This document shows positions 33,783 to 42,071 of a stretch of 46,546 nt of DNA, piece by piece. The stretch spans positions 1-46,546 of the forward strand of contig UQBS01000016.1 of assembly GCA_900539345.1 (NCBI GenBank), written 5' to 3'. The stretch comes from an uncultured Coriobacteriaceae bacterium. GTDB taxonomy: Bacteria; Actinomycetota; Coriobacteriia; Coriobacteriales; UMGS124. The notes under the pieces are model-generated. The model worked only from the letters and a program-made list of their open reading frames with translations. It searched no databases and had not been told where the DNA came from. The translations under genes were made by a program, and so were the position numbers. The stretch's first letter is position 1, and each line of letters begins with the position of its first letter.

Positions 33783-35546
33783 ATGCAGCAGAACATTTCC
33801 CGTCGTCAGTTCATGGCTGGTACGGCGGCCGCGGGCGTTGTCGCCGCAGGCATGCCTGGTGTTGCCTTGGCCGATGAGGCTAAGCCTGCCGAGGCTCAGG
33901 TTGCCTGGGACGCCAAGCCCGAGAGCGTTGCCGATCAGGTGAGTGCAACTGAGGACCACGAGATTGTTATCGTGGGCGGCGGCAATGCTGGCGTCATCTG
34001 CGGTGTCGAGGCGGCCCAGCTTGGAGCCGACGTCATCATCCTCGAGAAGACTGAGGCCAACACCATGTGGGCCGGTGACATTGATGCCTGCGATTCCCAG
34101 CTGCAGAAGGATGCGGGCGTTGAGGCTGACAAGGAGTATGTGATTCACGATCTCGTTCGCTATGCCAGTGGCAAGTGCGACGAGAACCTCATTCGCCTGT
34201 GGGCCTACAATGCGGGTGCCTTCGTGGACTGGTACCAGGAGCAGATGCAGGCCAAGGGTCTCGATGTTATGGTTGATACTGTGAAGAAGCAGTTCTACCC
34301 CGAGAACTTCTACTTCACGAACACCTATCACACCGCTTACAAGCCTCCGCTGGAGGAGACGAAGAACCCTATGGGTTCCGAGGTCGCTATCCCGGCACTG
34401 TGTGAGATTTATGCCGAGAACGGCGGCATCATGCAGTACAACACCAAGGTTGTCGAGCTCGTGCAGGGCGACGATGGTGCCGTGACGGGCGTTATTGCCC
34501 AGGCGCAGGATGGCTCTTACGTGCAATATAACGCCAGCAAGGGCGTTGTGCTGTGCTGCGGTGGATTCTTGGGCAACAAGGACATGATGGACCAACTCGG
34601 TGTTGTGTCGCACAAGTTCTGCTCCAACCATATGGGTGGCGATGGCCGTGACGGCGACGGCATCAAGCTTGCCCACTGGGCTGGTGCTGCAATGGATGAC
34701 TCCTTCACCGGGTCTCTGCTTATCTTTGACCGTGGGTGCATCACGAGTGGTGGCGACGGCGACCTGGGCGGCCAGGGTGGCCAGAACAATGCCTTCTGGT
34801 GGCCCGGTTCGCAGCCGTTCCTCTTTGTTAACCAGAAGGGCCAGCGCTTTTGCAACGAGGATGAGCCCTACGATTTCAAGTTCAATCTTCTGACCATGCA
34901 GCCCGGTCACTACGGCTGGCAGGTTTTTGATGCTTCCAGCTGGGACGACGTCGTGAGCTTCGGCACTACGATCTGCAGCCGCGTAGTTGCCAACCCCGAT
35001 GCAAAGAACTGCCTGCTTTTGGGTCAGTTCTATCCTTGCCGCGATGCTGAGGAGTGGCAGCAGGTCTACATCGATCCCAACGTGGAGAATGGCAACCTTC
35101 TCAAGTGCGATACGCTTGAGGAGCTGGCTGACGCCATGGGGATGGATGAGGCTTCTAAGGCCAATTTCCTCGCTACGGTCGAGCGCTACAACCAGATGGC
35201 TACCGCTGGTGAGGACATCGACCACGGTAAGGCTCCCTGGCGTCTTTCCAACATTGACGAGCCGCCTTACTACGCCGCCAAGATGGCTGGCTGGGCGCTT
35301 TCCACGCTGGGTGGCATCCGTGTGAACGACAAGATGCAGGCTATCAAGCCCGACGGTGAGCCGATTCCTGGTCTGTATATGTGCGGCCTGGATTCCGGCG
35401 GTTTCTTCAACGGCAACTATCCGCAGCTCTACGGCGGCCTGTGCATGAGCCACGCCATCAGCTTTGCTTGGCTGGCCGCTAAGTCCATTATGGGGCAGGA
35501 GTATCCAGTGCCGGTTGAGAGTTGCCACGCGGCTTACGCAAAATAA
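33783..35546 (+). CDS. Tat-exported flavoprotein reductase 4 (no FMN or heme domain)
   Basis: A 587-residue flavoprotein of the fumarate-reductase family. It has a Tat signal (SRRQFMAG, residues 6-13, ending at ALADE), an FAD fold starting HEIVIVGGGNAG (59-70) and the C-terminal FAD loop (GLYMCGLDSGGFFNGNYPQLYGG). The HTxGG catalytic segment is replaced by WALSTLGG, so the acceptor is probably not fumarate. It is more like flavoproteins 1, 2 and 5 than 3 and 6 around the active site. AGGGGGAAGC precedes the ATG. It shares its control region with the divergent benzoyl-CoA-reductase-like operon, which suggests a joint pathway, and no dedicated LuxR or LysR gene adjoins it. Confidence 0.88.
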   Translation: MQQNISRRQFMAGTAAAGVVAAGMPGVALADEAKPAEAQVAWDAKPESVADQVSATEDHEIVIVGGGNAGVICGVEAAQLGADVIILEKTEANTMWAGDIDACDSQLQKDAGVEADKEYVIHDLVRYASGKCDENLIRLWAYNAGAFVDWYQEQMQAKGLDVMVDTVKKQFYPENFYFTNTYHTAYKPPLEETKNPMGSEVAIPALCEIYAENGGIMQYNTKVVELVQGDDGAVTGVIAQAQDGSYVQYNASKGVVLCCGGFLGNKDMMDQLGVVSHKFCSNHMGGDGRDGDGIKLAHWAGAAMDDSFTGSLLIFDRGCITSGGDGDLGGQGGQNNAFWWPGSQPFLFVNQKGQRFCNEDEPYDFKFNLLTMQPGHYGWQVFDASSWDDVVSFGTTICSRVVANPDAKNCLLLGQFYPCRDAEEWQQVYIDPNVENGNLLKCDTLEELADAMGMDEASKANFLATVERYNQMATAGEDIDHGKAPWRLSNIDEPPYYAAKMAGWALSTLGGIRVNDKMQAIKPDGEPIPGLYMCGLDSGGFFNGNYPQLYGGLCMSHAISFAWLAAKSIMGQEYPVPVESCHAAYAK

Positions 35547-35611
35547 TACGGGTCTACGGAGCCCGATGTTTTAGTTCGCTTGTTGTTTGTTCCCTGGTGA
35601 GAATTAAGCGT

Positions 35612-35648
35612 GAAAGGGGTCGTCGGCTTACAAGTCGGTGACCCCTTC
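35612..35648. terminator. Hairpin between convergent flavoprotein 4 and TetR genes
   Basis: AAGGGGTC at 35614-35621 pairs with GACCCCTT at 35640-35647 around an 18-base loop. Partial A and T flanks allow use from both sides. Confidence 0.65.
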
Positions 35649-35673
35649 ATAACGTTGTATTGGTTGCGTTTGT

Positions 35674-36237
35674 CTATGCTTCTGGCCTGTTGTCTGGTTC
35701 GAGCAACGGGAGCGCAAATGCGGGCATGGCCGAGGTGAAAATATGGGCCATGAGCTCGGGGGAATCGGCCATATGGCCTTCTACCCAATGTCGTGTCATG
35801 TGTTTGGCGCCTGTGACGAAGAATTCGATTTGGAGCGATTCGCTGCGGTTGAGAGGTCGGGCAAGTTTGCGAGTGAGAACTTCCTCGTAGATGTCGTACA
35901 TTTGCCGTCCACCGTGTTGGACAACCCATGGATAGGATGTTACAAGAAACGAGTTATAGAGAAACTCTTGGTGCTCGCGCATAATGGTGAACTTGCGCAG
36001 GTGCGCTTCGAAACAGCTGTATTTCGTGCCTATGAGATAAAGCGTTTGATTCATGAGATGGTCCCAAAACCAGGTGGACACAGCGGGAATGTCCTCGAAG
36101 TACTCGTAAAACGTTGTTCGAGAGATGCCTACTTTTTTGCAAACGTCAACTACGCGCACTTTCGTGGGCGAGGTTGTCTTCATGAGTTCGTTTGTGGCGG
36201 CAACAATCTTGAGCCTGGTTTCAAGCTGTTTTGACAT
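35674..36237 (-). CDS. TetR-family transcriptional regulator
   Basis: A 187-residue regulator with an N-terminal TetR helix-turn-helix (VRVVDVCKKVGISRTTFYEYFEDI, about residues 26-49) and a divergent all-helical ligand domain. AGGGAG precedes the ATG at 36237; an ATG 51 bases upstream in the same frame is unsupported. It converges on flavoprotein 4 and is divergent from the M28 peptidase gene. The palindrome at 33680-33697 is a plausible operator, which would put flavoprotein 4 and the five-gene operon under its control; this is inference. The ligand is unknown. Confidence 0.85.
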   Translation of the reverse strand: MSKQLETRLKIVAATNELMKTTSPTKVRVVDVCKKVGISRTTFYEYFEDIPAVSTWFWDHLMNQTLYLIGTKYSCFEAHLRKFTIMREHQEFLYNSFLVTSYPWVVQHGGRQMYDIYEEVLTRKLARPLNRSESLQIEFFVTGAKHMTRHWVEGHMADSPELMAHIFTSAMPAFALPLLEPDNRPEA

Positions 36238-36398
36238 GCATGTCTCCCTAACGGCCCTGCCGGTGTACAGTCTCCGAACGGATTTCATGCCGGGTGATTA
36301 TAGCATCGGTCTCATACTTTATCTGGTTGCCATAGGACCATGCCGCCTATGACTCCGGCTATAAATTCAGATCTCGCTTTTTCAAGCCGTGCCCCTCG

Positions 36399-36446
36399 GC
36401 AAAATTTTATCTAGAGTTAGCAAAGTTTTGCCTAAAGTTTGCAAAC
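36399..36446 (+). repeat. Tandem 21-bp direct repeats upstream of the M28 peptidase gene
   Basis: Two adjacent 21-base units of the form GCAAARTTTTRYCTARAGTTW (36399-36419 and 36420-36440) and the start of a third (GCAAAC). They lie 70-115 bases before the peptidase start in an AT-rich region, where a regulator could bind cooperatively. Confidence 0.6.
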
Positions 36447-36513
36447 CTGAAATCCATATCCCCTATAGTGCATCCGTTTCTACAACACCCACACTCAAAG
36501 GGGGATTCACGCA

Positions 36514-38589
36514 ATGGATAGAAGGACGTTTGTCAAGACTGCAGCCTGCACCGCACTTGCCGCTGGAGTCGGCAGTCTGCCGGCAAGTTTCGCACTCGCG
36601 CAGCAAAACGCCGAGGCTTCATATGACCAGGTGCTCGCGCACATTGACACGGCCTTCTCCGAGAGCATCGCAGATGCCATCTCGGCCCTTGGCGACAACC
36701 CCGATGTTGGCAACCGCAGCGCTGGTTCTCCCGCCGAGGCCCAGGTCATCGACTTCATGGCTTCCAAGATGGAGGAAATTGGCCTCACCAACGTCACGAA
36801 GGACACCTTCACCTGCGACAGCTGGACGTTTGAGAAGGCTCGCCTCTACCTGTCGGGCAATGCCGGCACCGATGACTTCATCGCGCTGGGCGGTTTTGCT
36901 ACCTCTATCGATGCCGACATGGAGGAACTTGCCATCGTCGACGGTGGCCAGGGCACCATCGAGGACCTCGAGGGTCTCGATATCACCGGCAAGCTCGTGC
37001 TCATCTCCATTGACCAGTACGCCGACTGGTGGATCAACCATCCCGCCTACCAGGCCCATTTGCTCGGCGCCCGTGCCGTCATCGCGTGCAACACGAGCGG
37101 TTTTTGCCAGTATGACGACAACACCGTGGGCTCGCAGGATGCCTGTGGCCCGCATGAGGCAGCAGCGCTCTCCATCAGCGTCAACGGCTACAAGGCCGTG
37201 CTCGATGCCATTGCGCAGGGCGGCGGCGAGGCGCTTGTGACGCTCGACGCGAAGTCCGTTATCACGCTGGGCGGCCAGAGCGCCAACGTTTGGGGCGACA
37301 TCCCTGGCGCCAGCGACGAGCTCATCCTCGTGGGTGCTCACATGGACGGTTACTACCACTCCTTCTTCGACGACGCTTTTGGCTGCAGCGTTGCGCTCAG
37401 CATGGCAAAGGCTGTCATCGAGAGCGGCTACAAGCCTGCCAAGACGCTGCGCTTTGTCTTCCACGGCGCCGAGGAGTGGGGCAAGACCAACTGCGAGAGC
37501 GACTGGGCCGTCGGTTCTTGGAAGATGATCACCGAGCTGCATCCCGAGTGGGCTGAGCAGGCGTTCATGATGCTCAACATCGACGACATGTTCAACCCGG
37601 CAGGGGAGGTCAACTACTGGCTGACCTGCCCGTATGAGCTTTTTGACTACACGTGTGGCGTGCTGGATTCCGTGTTTGCTGGCTACCCGCAGTTCAACGT
37701 GGTCGTCGACGCACCCTCCGACACCGGAACCGACCAGTTCTGCTACTCGCAGTGTGGCGTGGCGGTCATCGACGCCGCCATGGGTGAGCCCGACGAGTGT
37801 TATTACAAGCGCAATCTCTACCACACCAACATGGACAACAAGTGCGTTGGCACCGACCCTGAGGCCTACCAGATGGTGCACGAGGTGTTTACCAAGCTGC
37901 TTGTGAGCGTGGATGCGCTCGCTGTGCGCCCCATGTTCTTCGCTCCCGAGTTTGAGGCGCTTGAGGAAGGCTTTGCGCCCGAGGTTGTCTCCAATCCCGA
38001 GGAGTTCCTCGAGAACCTTGCGGCTGCGCAGGAAGCGGCTCGCGCGCTCGACGAGCTGACCGAGTCTGCCCAGGTTGCCGACGCTCCTGTCTACAACAAG
38101 GCCCTCTTCGGCATCTACCGCGACATTCGCGCTGGTCTCTATGCATGGGACTGGAACGGTAGCGTGGTGTTCCCCTACGAGCAGGCCCAGGGCAACATCG
38201 CCACACTTGAAGAGGCCATTGCCGCGCTCGAGGCCGGCGAGGGCGATCGCGCCTACGACGATATCCTCTACCAGGTGGATTACAACTGGTACGCCTACAG
38301 CTTCTCTCAGGAGTGCTTCGAGGCACAGCTCGTGCGCGTGCGTGACAACGCCGAGGGTACCTGGGGCGAAGGCCTCATCAAGTGCCCCTGCGAGAACCTC
38401 TACGACGTCATCGCCTTCCTGGGCGAGCACTATGGCGAGGAGGGCGTCGACTACTCCGAGGCTATTGCCCGCCTGACCGAAGCTCGTACCAACCAGCAGA
38501 TGAACCTCGATGAGATCACCGCTGAGATGACGCGTTGCCTTGCTGGCCTCGCCGAGTCGATGACCGAGGCAGTCGCCGCGAACGCGTAA
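36514..38589 (+). CDS. Tat-exported M28-family zinc aminopeptidase
   Basis: A 691-residue exported peptidase with a Tat signal (DRRTFVKT, residues 2-9), a PA-like insert around residues 105-235 and an M28 catalytic core. Expected zinc ligands and catalytic residues are present: His276 and Asp278 (VGAHMDG), an Asp at 286/287, Glu320-Glu321 (FHGAEEWG), Asp357/358 (NIDDM) and a late His (LYHTNMDN). A C-terminal helical region of roughly 200 residues has no assignment. It would release N-terminal amino acids from extracellular peptides, feeding an asaccharolytic metabolism. AAAGGGGGATTC precedes the ATG. Confidence 0.87.
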   Translation: MDRRTFVKTAACTALAAGVGSLPASFALAQQNAEASYDQVLAHIDTAFSESIADAISALGDNPDVGNRSAGSPAEAQVIDFMASKMEEIGLTNVTKDTFTCDSWTFEKARLYLSGNAGTDDFIALGGFATSIDADMEELAIVDGGQGTIEDLEGLDITGKLVLISIDQYADWWINHPAYQAHLLGARAVIACNTSGFCQYDDNTVGSQDACGPHEAAALSISVNGYKAVLDAIAQGGGEALVTLDAKSVITLGGQSANVWGDIPGASDELILVGAHMDGYYHSFFDDAFGCSVALSMAKAVIESGYKPAKTLRFVFHGAEEWGKTNCESDWAVGSWKMITELHPEWAEQAFMMLNIDDMFNPAGEVNYWLTCPYELFDYTCGVLDSVFAGYPQFNVVVDAPSDTGTDQFCYSQCGVAVIDAAMGEPDECYYKRNLYHTNMDNKCVGTDPEAYQMVHEVFTKLLVSVDALAVRPMFFAPEFEALEEGFAPEVVSNPEEFLENLAAAQEAARALDELTESAQVADAPVYNKALFGIYRDIRAGLYAWDWNGSVVFPYEQAQGNIATLEEAIAALEAGEGDRAYDDILYQVDYNWYAYSFSQECFEAQLVRVRDNAEGTWGEGLIKCPCENLYDVIAFLGEHYGEEGVDYSEAIARLTEARTNQQMNLDEITAEMTRCLAGLAESMTEAVAANA

Positions 38590-39032
38590 GAAGTGCTGCT
38601 GTGGCGTGGGGACCCACCCAGTCCCCGGCATTCAATAGAACGACCGACAAAAAGAGCGGTGCGGGACGTGCGGCCATTGGTCGCCGAATCCCGCACCGCC
38701 CGAATGTTTTCCTGGGGGGCACAAGGGCCGCGTGCGGGCGGTCGGGTCGCCCAAAGGGCTGACAAACATACGCCTCTTCATCAAGAAATGAATATGGGTA
38801 GGCCCTTTAGAGCCTGCCTTGAACAGTGATAGGCTTAAGGCCGCGGCGTCTTGATAGTTTCCTTCAGGGCGATGAAAGCGACAGTGGTGGCTCCGCCTGC
38901 CGTGTCGAGTGTGTCAAGTTCTTTGAGGTCGTGCCAACGATGCCCATGGAGGCTTGCGGCTCCGCTCACCGTGTCGAGCCCGTCGATTTCTTCCTGTGTT
39001 CGAACAGCTAACGAACTGCTTTAGCTCGCCCT
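38590..39032. other. 443-bp gene-free region with hairpin and degenerate direct repeat
   Basis: Holds an 11-bp inverted repeat (GCGGTGCGGGA at 38656-38666, TCCCGCACCGC at 38689-38699) followed by a short T-run, the probable terminator of the peptidase gene. It also holds an imperfect direct repeat of about 38 bases (near 38887-38926 and 38953-38992, both containing GGCTCCGC and CCGTGTCGAG). No convincing gene; the small open frame at 38826-39011 lacks a ribosome site. Confidence 0.6.
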
Positions 39033-40226
39033 TTATGGATTGCAGTCCTTGCAAGGGACGTAGCCTTGTGCGATGAGTTCGTCGCGGGTCTGGTCGCTGT
39101 CCATGCGATTCTTGGCCTTGATCTTTGGCACAGACGAGCAGCTGGGGTAATGGAACTTGCCCGCTTTCTTGTTGACCACGTAGGTCACGGTCGAGGGCGT
39201 GTCGGTTTGGCTGTCAACGGATTGGTCGTCGGTGCTTGCGGTAGAAATGGCGGGAAGAGCTGCGGCGTCTGCTGCGGTCGGCATACTCAAGCCGGTCGCT
39301 GCAGCTCCCGCCGCTGCCGACGCGTTCCGGCTGTCTGCCGCTGTCGACCCTGTGCCCAATCCGCTGTCCGTTGCCGCCTCATCTGCCCAGTTGTCGCCGG
39401 TCGCATAATCGATGGCAACGCCGGGCTGGATGTTGCGCAGGAACACGTTGAGCGACACGCCTTGCCCGCCGTCTTCCATGGACAGGGCCTCGATCTGCAC
39501 GCCGCGCGCCACCAGTTCGTCGCCTTCGAAGACCGGGGTCACGCGGTAGAGTACATGGTTGCCGGTCTGCTCGATGTAGTTGAGCACCATAGCCTCGATG
39601 GGCTCCATGACATCGGCATTGAAGTGACGCGTGCCCGTGATGAGGTTGCACTCATTGGCGTTTTGGCCCGACAGGCAGTGGGCGATCAGATGGCTGCGGT
39701 TGTAGAGGGACTCGTCCTCGATGAAGTCATAGAAATTTTGAACCCAGCCGCTCGGGTGCACCTCGCTTATGTCGCCGCGCGCGTCGGTCGAAAGCGTCTC
39801 GGGCCCCAGGCACGCGTATGCGGTGCCACAGCGACCAAGACTGTCAAGCTGGGAGAACGATTGAAAAGCATCGGTCGTGGCGTCATCGACGGTGAACGAG
39901 GGGGTGTTGTCATTAATCTCGACGTAATCGCCCTCGTCTGCTGTAGGATTCGCGGCGACGTAGGCGTCAAGCGCAACGAGAAAGTCTGTCCCTGAGACCG
40001 TCGAGGCCGATGGAAGGGCGCTCGCGTCCGCCCCTTGGCTCGCAGTTGTGGCCGCCGAGGTCTCATCATCTGCAAATATCCTGGTAGACAGACCGGGCTG
40101 TGTGAGCGTGAATGTAAAGAGGACTGCCGCGACCAATATGACAGCAAGGGCTATCATGCCCTTCATGATTGAGTGACTGCCCCTTGCTGACTGTTGTGAT
40201 TCGTTTTCAGTGACTTTCATATGCAT
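39033..40226 (-). CDS. Membrane-anchored DNA/RNA non-specific endonuclease (EndA/NucA type)
   Basis: A 397-residue protein with one N-terminal membrane segment (about residues 24-42), so the nuclease domain lies outside. The active-site motif NRSHLIAHCLSG (residues 176-187; DRGH in the classic family) and the following NECNLITGTRHFN identify the fold. After an Ala/Ser/Thr-rich linker (about 295-350) comes a small C-terminal domain, YVVNKKAGKFHYPSC, then PCKDCNP, a His/Cys arrangement like the Ada-type metal-binding module that often ends such secreted nucleases. It probably degrades extracellular DNA for nutrition or uptake. AAGGA precedes the ATG. Confidence 0.88.
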   Translation of the reverse strand: MHMKVTENESQQSARGSHSIMKGMIALAVILVAAVLFTFTLTQPGLSTRIFADDETSAATTASQGADASALPSASTVSGTDFLVALDAYVAANPTADEGDYVEINDNTPSFTVDDATTDAFQSFSQLDSLGRCGTAYACLGPETLSTDARGDISEVHPSGWVQNFYDFIEDESLYNRSHLIAHCLSGQNANECNLITGTRHFNADVMEPIEAMVLNYIEQTGNHVLYRVTPVFEGDELVARGVQIEALSMEDGGQGVSLNVFLRNIQPGVAIDYATGDNWADEAATDSGLGTGSTAADSRNASAAAGAAATGLSMPTAADAAALPAISTASTDDQSVDSQTDTPSTVTYVVNKKAGKFHYPSCSSVPKIKAKNRMDSDQTRDELIAQGYVPCKDCNP

Positions 40227-40462
40227 ACGCGCTGTCCTTGTCCGAAGTAGGTATCGGGCAACACCTTACCATGTTTGCGTTCATGACCTCGTCTTTTTTG
40301 CGCAGTCTCCTTGTGCGTCGCTCAGAGATTTGCAGTGGACGACGGTGGCCTCACCCCATCATGGATGCGCTCACTGTCACTGTTGCGGCCCATCTCATTG
40401 CCGCTTGCAATGTCGGCGGCTTCTTGACGCCCCGCTATGCTTGACTGTTTGCGAGGGTTGCG

Positions 40463-40561
40463 TTAAATCCCCAGCATCGCCTGAAGCTCGTCTCGGGCGT
40501 GCACGCCAAGCTTGGTGTAGAGCCGTCGCGCATGGCCACGCACGGTACCTGTCTGGTTCAC
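40463..40561 (-). pseudogene. C-terminal remnant of a LuxR-type regulator
   Basis: Read on the minus strand, this stretch encodes VNQTGTVRGHARRLYTKLG followed by VHARDELQAMLGI and a stop. This is the recognition helix and last helix of a LuxR DNA-binding domain, and fits the family pattern seen in the intact regulators here. Upstream (higher coordinates) the similarity ends abruptly and no membrane domain follows. It is therefore a leftover of a deleted or disrupted regulator gene rather than a functional gene. It lies 130 bases from a small inverted-repeat element. Confidence 0.7.
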
Positions 40562-40691
40562 CCAGGTAGGAAAGGCCCTCATCCTGCTGGTTTGCGGGAT
40601 GGGGGCCTCGCCAGGTATGGCCACTTGCCATTTCTCGGGGGCGGAACTCCGGCTGATGTCCCAAGTTGGGCCGAGAAAGGACCCAAACTGC

Positions 40692-40827
40692 CCAAAAGTA
40701 TGCGTTATAACTTTGAAAGAGGGTTATGGGGCCGTGAGGCTGTTTTAGCGCAACGCATCTAGCTGGGATAATGGCGTCATGGAAATGCGCTCGGTGTTCC
40801 ATCTGGCAGCATAACGCATACTTTTGG
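40692..40827. repeat. 136-bp MITE-like element with 17-bp terminal inverted repeats
   Basis: CCAAAAGTATGCGTTAT at 40692-40708 and its exact reverse complement at 40811-40827 bound 102 bases that encode nothing obvious. No flanking target duplication is evident. Perfect 17-bp ends with a short non-coding interior suggest a non-autonomous mobile element, or a large-loop regulatory dyad. It lies in a 698-bp gene-free stretch (40227-40924) that also holds the LuxR remnant and a GGCCCTCATCC / GGGATGGGGGCC hairpin near 40574-40606. Confidence 0.6.
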
Positions 40828-40924
40828 CGTTTTCGGTCATCATGTTGGGGGCGAGGGGCCAGGCCGGCTGGAAATGGGTGCGCGAAGTGCTGCACCCGAC
40901 CCCTCGGTCTCTCTCATTCGGTCA

Positions 40925-41869
40925 TTACCCCCGTCCACGCTCCTCCACGATGCGGCGCATTTCGTCGAAGAGAAGGCCGCCGTTTTCGCTTTCGGCAAAA
41001 GCTCGCTTGCAGAGGGCATAGAAGCGCGTCTCAAGTGGCATGTCGGTGCAGTCAAACGCCCGATATTCCTCGCGGGCGTCGATGCCGTAGCGCGGGACCA
41101 GCGTGTGCGGCACAATCCCAAGCATCTGTCCAAACTCGTACGTGAAGTACTCAGTGTGACCTGAAAAGGCCAGCGTGCGCATGGTGATGTGTGCGCCGTG
41201 CTGCGCAAATCGCTCATCTACATGGTCGCGTGTCCAGGAACGGTAGATATCGGGTGGGAGCACGAAGGTGGCTCCGTCGAGGTCGGCCGCAGCAATCTGT
41301 TCGCGTCCGAATAGTGGGTTTTCTTGCGTCATGAGCAGGTGGATGGGCTCGGTGTCGAGCGCAAAACCGTTGATGTCTTCAGGGATAGGCCGCTCTTCTT
41401 CGCTGAGGTAGCTCTTGAAGCCCGCGACAACAATGTCGTTTTCTCCTGCATCAAGCGCCTCGATGCTTGAGCGGGCGCCCGATACTGGAACGACCTCGAT
41501 GCGCTTGTAGGGGTGTCGTTCCTGGATGGCACGGCGGGCCTTATAGAGGACGGTTTCGAGCCAGGGGAGGTTTGAAGACGCCACATGCACGGTGAGCAGG
41601 TTGTCTGCCAGCTCGCGATACTCAACGCGCGTGCTGTCCCAGTGGTCGAGCAGCTCTTTGGCGGTACGCGTGAAGCGCCGGCCTGCCGGAGTGAGTTCGG
41701 GACGCGGTTGACGTTGGCTGCTGGCGATGAGCTTGCATTCGAGCTCGGCTTCCAGGCAGCGCATGTGGTCGACGAGTGTGGGGCGCGTCGTGAACAACTT
41801 ATCGGCTGCAACCGTCCAATTGAGCTCCTCGGAGAATACCAGGAACTCCTTCAAATACTGCGTGTTCAT
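40925..41869 (-). CDS. LysR-type regulator 2
   Basis: A 314-residue LysR regulator: winged helix at the N-terminus (FLVFSEELNWTVAADKLFTTRPTLVDHMRCLEAEL, residues 8-42) and a substrate-binding domain to the end, complete and without frameshift. The ATG at 41869 follows a G-rich run; the frame continues upstream to 42244 without a ribosome site. It is divergent from flavoprotein 5, with a strong palindrome between them, and presumably activates that gene in response to its substrate. Not closely similar to LysR 1. Confidence 0.87.
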   Translation of the reverse strand: MNTQYLKEFLVFSEELNWTVAADKLFTTRPTLVDHMRCLEAELECKLIASSQRQPRPELTPAGRRFTRTAKELLDHWDSTRVEYRELADNLLTVHVASSNLPWLETVLYKARRAIQERHPYKRIEVVPVSGARSSIEALDAGENDIVVAGFKSYLSEEERPIPEDINGFALDTEPIHLLMTQENPLFGREQIAAADLDGATFVLPPDIYRSWTRDHVDERFAQHGAHITMRTLAFSGHTEYFTYEFGQMLGIVPHTLVPRYGIDAREEYRAFDCTDMPLETRFYALCKRAFAESENGGLLFDEMRRIVEERGRG

Positions 41870-41907
41870 CGCGCATCCCCCCGTTTGCGACGCTGCGACA
41901 TCCCCTT

Positions 41908-41929
41908 GCTGTAAAGGAAACTTTACAGC
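41908..41929. promoter_or_regulatory. Palindromic LysR-operator candidate
   Basis: GCTGTAAAG-GAAA-CTTTACAGC, perfect nine-base arms, between divergent LysR 2 and flavoprotein 5, 39 bases from the LysR start. It contains the T-N11-A type dyad expected for a LysR recognition site. Confidence 0.65.
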
Positions 41930-42071
41930 TAAATAGCCTCGGGCGCCACCCCGTATAAAAGACTGTCCAGCTGGCAGAAAAGCCCTGCAGGGCCGCGTTC
42001 CCGTAGCGTCGTACCATGTGTCTTGCGTTGTTGTACCAGCAACTTTCCATTTCGAGCAAAGGGGAGATCGT

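Noticed and set aside
38826..39011. Small open frame starting at GTG with an internal repeat
   Set aside because: No ribosome site, atypical composition, and the repeat explains the apparent pattern.
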